Below, piece after piece: positions 57,801 through 64,000 of a stretch of 64,000 bases of DNA. A model generated the notes under the pieces. That model saw only the letters and a list, made by a program, of their open reading frames with translations. It was not told where the DNA came from and ran no database searches. Positions within the stretch are counted from its first letter, which is position 1. Every line of letters begins with the position of its first letter. Both the position numbers and the translations under genes were made by a program. The DNA comes from Sorghum bicolor (taxonomy: Eukaryota; Streptophyta; Magnoliopsida; Poales; Poaceae): NCBI RefSeq assembly GCF_000003195.3, contig NC_012878.2, positions 59,334,629 to 59,398,628 of the forward strand. The letters run 5' to 3'.

Positions 57801-60800
57801 AGCACCATGCCACAAGATGGCAGGGTCCAGCCCAACGGGGTCGCCGGCATCGTCTGCGGCAGATGAGGCAGGCGCAACCGAAGTCCGCGAATGCCGGACG
57901 TCTGAGGTGGACGGGGCAGGCGCGGGAAGGATATCCTGTATCAAAAAATCAAGAGAATCCGGTTGGGGCTTGGAAGCCGCAAACGGAAAGTGAGTCTCAT
58001 CAAAAACAACGTGGCGAGAGATGATGATCTTGCGAGTAGAAAGATCAAGACACCGGTAGCCCTTTTGTGAAGGAGGGTAACCGAGGAAGACACACGCTGC
58101 TGAGCGAGGAGAATTTATGGGGAGTCGTGGCACTAAGGTTCGGATAGCACAGGCAACCAAAAACGCGAAGGATGGAGTAGTCTGGCATTTTGCGGTAAAG
58201 GAGATGATAGGGAATATCATTATGTATGGAGGATGACGGCCGCCGGTTGATCAGAAACACAGCGGTGGAAAGGGCTTCAACCCAATAGGACGAAGGCATA
58301 GCGGCATGAAACAGAAGCGTTCGAACAGCATTGTTCAGGGTGCGAAGCATCCGCTCGGCTTTGCCGTTCTGGGCGGATGTGTAGGGGCACGAGGTGCGAA
58401 GCATGATGCCGCGGCTAGCTAGGAAGGTAGCGGTGGCATTGTTGAGAAACTCGGTGCCATTATCTGCCTGAAAACAGCGCACAGGAAAACTGAACTGTGT
58501 GTGAGCGTAAGCAACAAACTGGACAATATGTTCATGAACTTCTGATTTATGGCGAAGAGGAAACATCCAGCAATAATGTGTATAATCATCAACCATGACA
58601 AGATAAAATTTAAAGCCAGAAATACTCAAAACTGGAGAGGTCCAGACATCACAGTGAACAAGTTCAAAGGGAGCTGATGTACTAGAAACCGAACTAGCGA
58701 ATGGCAGCCTAGCGTGCTTGCCAAGTTGACAGGCATGACAAGTGTGGCGAGCTGCTTTATTACACTGGATAGCTGATAGCTTATTGAGAGTTGTGACGAC
58801 GGCAGGTGCAGGATGACCAAGGCGGGAGTGCCATAACTCCGGGAAGACGACGGCGACATGGCAACGAGGTGGCATGTGGTGTGGAATGGTGTAGAGATCC
58901 CCATAGCTATTGCACCGAAGGAGGACCGTCTTGGTCTGCAGATCCTTAACAGAAAAACCAGAGGCGTCAAACTCAATGGAACAGTTATTGTCGCGAGTAA
59001 GCTGTCGAACAGATAACAGATTACGAGTGAGTTGAGGTGCGACAAGAACATTATCAAGATGAAAAGGACGATCAGCTATTTGAATAACAGAGGTGCCACG
59101 ACTATGAATAGGGACGGATTGACCGTTACCGACCGTAATGTACGATGGTGGCAACAGGAGACGGGAGAGTAAAATACCGTCATTGGAGGACATGTGAGAT
59201 GTCGCTCCGCTGTCCATGACCCAAGGTGCAGTCCCGCCCTGGATCGCCATCTGGTTGAGGGCGGCAATCAGTCCGGCCGAGTCCCAGCTGCCCGGGGGCC
59301 CGTACGCTGGGGGACCGCCGGCATGGGAGAACTGCGGAGGCGCGAAGGCGGTGTGTGCCTGTGGAGGAGGCGCAGATGGTGCACCCCACTGCTGCGCAGG
59401 TGGCGCGCCCCACTGCTGCTGCTGGGGAGGCCACGGAGCAGCCCAAGGGCTGTAGCACACCCAGGGGCCGGCCTGCTGACGCCCGCCGAAATTGCCGCCT
59501 TGCTGCTGGTTGCGCCCACCGCCGTCGTTGCCACCTTGCTGCTGGTGGCGTCCACCGCCGCCACTGCTGCTGCCGCCGTTGCCACCGCCGTTGCCACCAC
59601 GGCTGCCCTTGCCCTTGCCACCCTTGCCCTTGCCACCGCCCCCACGATTGGTGAACGCAGGAGGGGTGGACTGGCAGGACGGCGATGTGCAGGCAGAGGT
59701 GGTGGAGGCAACCAGAGCTGAGGCCGAGGCCGCCTTGCCCTCAGTGCCAAGGCGGATTTCCTTGACACGAAGCATGTTGGTGGCAGCTTTGAAGTCGGGA
59801 AGTGGCGACGTGTTGGAGATGATGTCAGCAGTATTGGCGAAGCGCGGGTTAAGGCCGCGCAGAAGGTTAAGCACCAGCTGAGCAGGAGAGATAGTGTGGC
59901 CGACCTCCCGGAGGGCATCGGCGGTGCGCTTCATCTGCTGGGCGTAGGCGTCGATGGAGAGGTCGCCCTGGAGCAGGTTGTGGAACTCCTGCTCAAGGAC
60001 GACGGCGCGGGACTCCTTGTTCGCCTGGAACAAGGCCTCGATGGAGACCCACAGAGCGCGCGCATCCTGTTCGGGTTCCATAGCGAGGTCAAGGACGGCG
60101 TCGTCGACGGAGCCGTACATCCAGCCGCGGATGCAGGCGTCAGGCTGAGACCACAGGTTGTCAGCCGGGCGCGCGGCCGCTGTGCCGTCGATGTGGCCGA
60201 GCAGACCGTACTTGCCGCAGAGGGCGGTGAAGAAGGCCTTCCACTTAGAGTAGTTCGGGCGCTCGAGGCTGAGCGCGATGGGGACGTGCTGCTTGACGTT
60301 GACGGAGGCGTAGGCGGCGAAGAGGGGGGCGGAAACAGAGTCCCCCAGAGCACCAGACGACTGGGCTCCGGTTATGGAGGAGGAACTCGACGAGGACGAC
60401 GTCATGGGCGCAGCTGGCGTAGAGAAGATTCGCGACGTAGTCCACAGAAGAGTCGCGGGAGGCCGTAGGACCGCGAGCCGCACGTGACGAAGAGGACGAA
60501 CGGCGCGAGGGCGGACCTGGGCGCGCGTCCTGGAAAACGGCGGCGCGAAGGTGGTCGCGATCGAGCCGCGAACCGCGCGTGACGGCCTGGGCGCGGATCG
60601 CGATTGATCCGCGCGGTGACGGCCTGGACGCTGATCCGCGCGGAAGGCAGCGTCGCGAGATGGCCAGGAAGGCGGCGGCGCACGTGGCCTGGGAGTGCGC
60701 GCGGCCTGGAAGGAAGGCGGCGGCGCGTAGGGCGCGGCCGATGGTGCGGTGGCGCGCGGTCTCAGAGAGATCGCACGAGCGGAGGAGGAGAAGCAAAGCG

Positions 60801-62401
60801 GAAGTTTAGGATCGTAATTAGAGAGGATACCATGTAGAGAAACACCGCACACCCTAATCAGGGGGGTGACCTTCATTATATAGCCTAATAGGCTAGGGTT
60901 ACAGTGTACAAGGCCAATGGGCCGTACGCCCAATATGGGCTGTTACAATATATTCTAACACTGATGAAAAGCTTCTAGCCTTCTACTATATGTGAGTTGT
61001 ACATCTATAGAATATAGTGAGCTGTTTGGTTCTACTGACAGTAACACAAACGATTTATAGCTGCAGACCTTACTGGCGGAAATGCAAATGAACTAATTTT
61101 ATTTATGTTTACATTAAAGTTGAACCAACAAAACACTATGTAGGTGTTACCGACTGCCAAATATTACAAAGGGTTTAGTGTTATAATGTTATTTTTCATC
61201 TGGTTAGCTTTTTTCATGCAGTATTTAATCAATATACACTATCATTATTCACTAACGATTGACATGAAGCCCCATTTCTTTTCAGGTGTTTCTTTGCTTT
61301 GCAATTCAGTTGCATCAACCCACTTCTTGCTGGACTCCGTGTTGGTGTGAAAAATCGGGTACTCGAGTGGAGCGCAGTGCTGCTTGAGGACACCGCTACA
61401 GCTGTTGATGAGTAGATCTGGGTCACCCCAGCAGACACTGCAACGACGCTTGAGGAGCAAATGATTTTTGTGATTTCTTCTGGATTATTATTTTGTTTTT
61501 TGTCTCTTATAATGCTCACTGCTTTCAACAAACATGCAGGACCATGAGCCACCTCTCGACAGCTAATTACTGATTAGAGTGATTATACATGGTCATGTAC
61601 AGTTGCGTGAAACTTAACTATGGAAAAAAATAATGTCGTTTGGTTGTTTTCACGTGCATTCCTGAAATGAAGCCGTTGCGTTAGCATGGACACTATACTA
61701 GTTAATTAAAATTAAACAGTGAATATACTCTTATGAAGTTAAACATTTCGAGTCACGGATGTAGGATCATGTGTTTCCCGTTTTGATTTATCGGTTCCCG
61801 GCCGCTATCGACGTGTTCACAATCAATTTGTTTTGTTTCCAACGTCCCACATAATTGGTTTTGTTTCTCGACCAGCTTTCCTGTTTCTGTTTCCATTTTC
61901 ATGTAAAAATACAAGATTGAAAGTGGTTAGAGACTTTTCCTGACCATTTCATCCCTACGGGCACACAATTTCTACTTTAAATGGCTTTTGTTTCTGAAAT
62001 TTCAACACGTCTAGGAGCATTAATGAGGTACTAAAATTACCTCCAAGCTTGTTGGTATCAACATCTCCGAGGAGCTGCTCTTTCCACCTCCTTAGGCTGT
62101 CATCATCCTACAAATAAATCAAATTCAAAAGGCAAATGTGTAGTGAAACAACGTTAGTCGTTCAATAAATGGTGGCCTAACCTACATACTAAAGGCGTAA
62201 ATAATCACATGGATACAATGCGATTGGGCATAATCGTTTCACCTTGTCGAGCTCAAGTTGGTCCTTGAGGGGAACCTGAGGGCCAAGCATCACTGTGTGC
62301 TTCCCATCATCATCATCATAGTCATCATCATCCAAACCATTGGTGTCTGTGTCATTGTTGCTGATGCTCACTGATGTTTCCTTATTCTCCTCCTTATCCA
62401 T
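48831..62401 (-). CDS. Rho GDP-dissociation inhibitor (RopGDI)
   Basis: Binds prenylated ROP/RAC GTPases in the GDP form and keeps them cytosolic, controlling polarity such as root hair and pollen tube growth. Five coding exons on the - strand: 62243-62401, 62041-62107, 49785-50003, 49013-49137, 48831-48911; total 216 residues, all phases matching. The N-terminus is acidic (DTNGLDDDDYDDDDG), then LGPQVPLKDQLELDKDDDSL and the regulatory arm RRWKEQLLG. The immunoglobulin-like domain follows (LKDGSTYSFRFSFTVSNN, IVSGLRYTHTVWKTG, EDTTPSGIFARGSYSAK, ending RKDWPATA). I chose ATG 62401, the first in frame; an upstream exon joining at an acceptor near 62430 is possible. Intron 2 is 12.0 kb and contains Helitron H3 and a copia element. 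Confidence 0.94.
50242..50293. mobile_element. left end of a hAT-like element, interrupted
   Basis: Starts TAGGGATGAAAACAGG, continues with ggaaatcccatcccg, and is cut at 50293 by Helitron H3; the sequence resumes at 52504 (ttttcactaaaatacg, then fragments like cccgtatttggacagg). A matching inverted end, ttcatccctacggg, is at about 61945-61957. Confidence 0.4.
50294..52503 (+). mobile_element. Helitron H3 in RhoGDI intron 2 (2.21 kb)
   Basis: Starts TCTCCTACAACTAAAAAG after host A (50293) and ends GGGCACGCTACCTAG before host T (52504). The hairpin region (cccgtagcaacgcatggg) lies 11 nt before the end. Ends are shared with H1 and H2. It contains a GC-rich piece at about 51000-51250 with a short Ala-rich open frame, possibly captured DNA, but no recognisable gene. 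Antisense to RhoGDI. Confidence 0.88.
52504..55828. other. RhoGDI intron 2 DNA between H3 and copia element 2
   Basis: AT-rich to 54480, with a diverged tandem pair of about 83 bp at about 53755-53835 and 53840-53920 (tataaatatt, tataggaa, ctagagtt). A sequence at 52650-52680 (gatacccgtgcgttgc) resembles a Helitron 3' hairpin in reverse. A GC-rich stretch at about 54620-55290 has a 216-codon open frame (54529-55179) with Pro/Arg/Ser bias and no recognised domain; I do not call it a gene. Confidence 0.4.
55829..55957 (-). repeat. 3' LTR of copia element 2
   Basis: 129 bp; on the - strand it starts TGTTAGAATATATTG and ends GTTTCTCTACA. It holds a tatataat box and the G7 run that is G6 in the other LTR. 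Confidence 0.93.
55970..60405 (-). pseudogene. copia element 2 gag-pol, multiply disabled
   Basis: From ATG 60405 gag reads with SLERPNYSKWKAFF and a long Gly/Gln-rich segment instead of a CCHC knuckle. Then come protease (WVMDSGATSHMS), integrase (HHCC at LWHSRLGH; HCDVWTSP; DNGTEF), RT and RNase H. Lesions: a 1-bp loss at about 58110-58116, a TAG at 57579-57581 between integrase and RT, a 3-bp loss turning YVDD into YVD-I at about 56885, a deletion with frameshift at about 56780-56787 between RT and RNase H, and AEAKYRA in place of AEAEYRA at about 56297 (an RNase H acidic residue). It cannot encode an active polymerase as it stands. Confidence 0.9.
60833..60960 (-). repeat. 5' LTR of copia element 2
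   Basis: 128 bp, identical to the other LTR except for one fewer G in a G-run. TSD copy CTGAT follows at 60961-60965 on the + strand. Confidence 0.93.
60966..62040. other. RhoGDI intron 2, distal part
   Basis: AT-rich. From about 61750 the motifs tttcccgttt, ggttcccgg and gtttctgtttcc resemble hAT subterminal DNA, ending with ttcatccctac at about 61945-61957. No coding exon. Confidence 0.4.
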
Positions 62402-63300
62402 GCTGCCCGTTGTCCCAGTTTCTTTCCTATGATACAATCAAGATTCAAGAATGTAGATGACAATGACGAATAGAGCAAAAACATAGTCCCTCCTAACATT
62501 CTGAGCAAGCAGTATATGTCAAGCTAGCTTAATGTTGGCCATTGTGGATAAGAGGCAAAGTGTCAAAATCAAGGGCCACAAAAATAAATAAACAAACCAA
62601 ATCTCGGACCTTCAATAGTCGACAAATCATGTCACATAGTAGTCATAGACACATGGGCAGAGCAACATGGGGGTGTACCCAGTGGCAGATCCAGAAACAG
62701 ATCAGGGGGCTAAATAATAGAAGGCTAGAAATGGTACTAGCCATACACTAATAGATATAACCAGTGCCGGTCCTGAGGTTCCAGGGGCCTAGAGCGAACT
62801 AGAGCCTAAGGGTCCTTAATATAAACACCATCCTAACATAATGTTACATTCAAAAGATATATTTGTATCAAATAATTTGAACATAACACCTTTTTTAAAA
62901 AAACTTATAATCATTGTCAACACAGGTAGATCAATTAAATCTTCTTCTGGTTTTTTTTCCCATTATATGGTGCTTGTTTTTTTAGATGACATAGGTGCTG
63001 AAAATTTAAGAATTAGTAATTGAAAGCTACAATAGTACTAGATCAAGTAATTTACATATCCATTAAGAAATATCAATGGTCCTATTGCAACAACGAAGAC
63101 ACAATATTGATCATTAGTTTATAAATCTTTAATCATCATGGAAAAAATGGATAGGGCATAGGCTATGAGTTAGAGACATACCTTTTGTTATTGTCAGTTC
63201 AATCTAGTCGTCCACCAGCCTACCATAGTGAATATATAATCCTTTAAAGCTCAAACAATCAGATGATTTACAAAGAAATCTTAAAGGAAAGTGACGCACT
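62402..63300. other. region upstream of RhoGDI ATG
   Basis: May contain a 5' UTR exon and promoter. Two short segments resemble hAT-type ends: cagtggcagatccag (about 62681) and cagtgccggtcctgagg (about 62763), without visible partners. Confidence 0.35.
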
Positions 63301-63339
63301 TGGTCTGGGTTCAAATTGGATTTGGCAAATAGAAGTGGA

Positions 63340-63660
63340 TCTCATTGTGACAGTAGGCTCACCGAGATGCGAGATGTGCTGCACCAGTGGCAGCCCGCAG
63401 CCAGCTGGGCGACCTGGCGCCTGGCGGCTTGGGCGCAGCCGCGCAGGGTGCCTGGTCGTGGCTGGCCACGGAGAAGGAGCTCAGCGACGGCCGTAGGGGA
63501 GGACGGGCGCCGGTCGCCGGACACGGTCACACGGACGGGGCGAGTGGGAAGGGCGCGGTGGCGACTCGCAGGGAGCGGCGGAGGCGAAGTCGGGATAGGG
63601 CGAAGAGAGGGGCTGTCTTTTGGGCTTTTGGGCCGTAGATGGGCTGTTGGTCTGGGTCTG
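63340..63660. other. GC-rich segment upstream of RhoGDI
   Basis: About 300 bp, high GC, with several open but unrecognised frames. It could be the RhoGDI promoter/leader or captured transposon DNA; sequence alone does not decide. Confidence 0.3.
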
Positions 63661-63865
63661 AAGACATGCTCTCAAAAAGCTTTCATGGTGATTTCTCCAA
63701 ATAAAGAAAAGTTTTCATGGTGTCATTTGGATCCTTTCATTTGCAACCTACTACTTGGTAGACTAGATTATTTTATTTAGATTTTAGAATTCTACGTATT
63801 TTAATGTTTAGATACAAGTCTATCTTAAAAGTCTATTTGTAACTGTTTTGCTCCAATTTTTTTAG

Positions 63866-63990
63866 TAGAGCAGCTCTATGGTGGAGTTTTTGAAGCATTT
63901 AATTCTATTTTGGTACACAACTGAGGTGTTTAGGACTGCTCCACAAACTCTGCTCCGCAAACTCCACCATAGAGCAGCTCCATAAAAAAC
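63866..63990. mobile_element. small inverted-repeat element at window edge
   Basis: Arms tagagcagctctatggtgga and tccaccatagagcagctcc face each other about 90 bp apart, with gctcc/ggagc motifs inside. A small MITE-like palindrome, possibly continuing past the window. Confidence 0.5.
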
Positions 63991-64000
63991 TAGAGTTTGT

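Larger units (their letters stand above)
55829..60960 (-). mobile_element. Ty1-copia LTR retrotransposon 2, in RhoGDI intron 2
   Basis: 5132 bp with very short LTRs (129 and 128 bp) and a perfect 5-bp target duplication CTGAT (55824-55828, 60961-60965). On the - strand a tggtatc primer-binding start follows the 5' LTR, and a purine tract (gactgagggaggg) precedes the 3' LTR. It is sense to RhoGDI. The LTRs differ only by one G in a G-run. The internal coding region is damaged at several sites. Confidence 0.94.

Noticed and set aside
60405..60933. N-terminal extension of the copia 2 frame into its LTR
   Set aside because: The extension has no ATG and is translated LTR and leader; the first ATG with gag-like sequence is 60405.
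1..64000. CRISPR arrays, bacterial operons, tRNA or rRNA genes
   Set aside because: The window is plant nuclear DNA; no spaced identical repeats of CRISPR type and no tRNA or rRNA sequence was recognised.

Overview
The window is nuclear DNA from a grass, most likely a panicoid of the sorghum/sugarcane/maize group. Four intron-containing plant genes sit among small MITEs, Helitrons, Ty1-copia elements and LINE debris, and their predicted proteins read like grass orthologues. The species assignment is an inference from family resemblance and repeat style; no search was run.

Layout. 1-5.6 kb: GC-rich edge, repeats, a LINE tail and low-complexity DNA. 5.7-6.6 kb (+): the stomatal bHLH gene MUTE. 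7.1-9.1 kb: a probable solo LTR. 9.7-16.3 kb: Stowaway MITEs, one of them split by a 5.5-kb Helitron (H1) that carries an intron-containing gene fragment. 16.6-32.4 kb (+): CSTF77, the 77-kDa subunit of cleavage stimulation factor, in 23 coding exons, with a young Ty1-copia element in intron 15. 33.3-35.7 kb (-): an HD2-type (HDT) histone deacetylase gene, convergent with CSTF77. 36-40.5 kb: several inverted-repeat transposons, one with a GC-rich passenger. 41-44.7 kb: a broken L1-type LINE. 45-48.3 kb: a mini-Helitron and Helitron H2, which carries a calcium-dependent protein kinase fragment. 48.8-62.4 kb (-): a RhoGDI gene in five coding exons, whose 12-kb intron 2 holds Helitron H3 and a second Ty1-copia element. 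62.4-64 kb: its upstream region and more repeats.

The four host genes are unrelated in function (stomatal lineage control, mRNA 3'-end formation, chromatin/nucleolar deacetylation, ROP GTPase recycling). All four coding sequences assemble with consistent splice phase and no internal stop, so all look functional despite the insertions.

The most notable observations are: (1) three Helitrons of one family, each with 5' TC and 3' CTAG ends between a host A and T, two of them carrying captured gene pieces, and one proved by the Stowaway MITE it splits; (2) an AT-AC U12-type intron in the HDT gene, with a 17-bp tandem duplication pushing the branch site away from the 3' splice site; (3) GC-AG introns in both MUTE and CSTF77; (4) tandem duplications that copied splice sites in CSTF77 and HDT; (5) two very young copia elements in introns, both in the sense direction of the host gene, one with a damaged reverse transcriptase active site.
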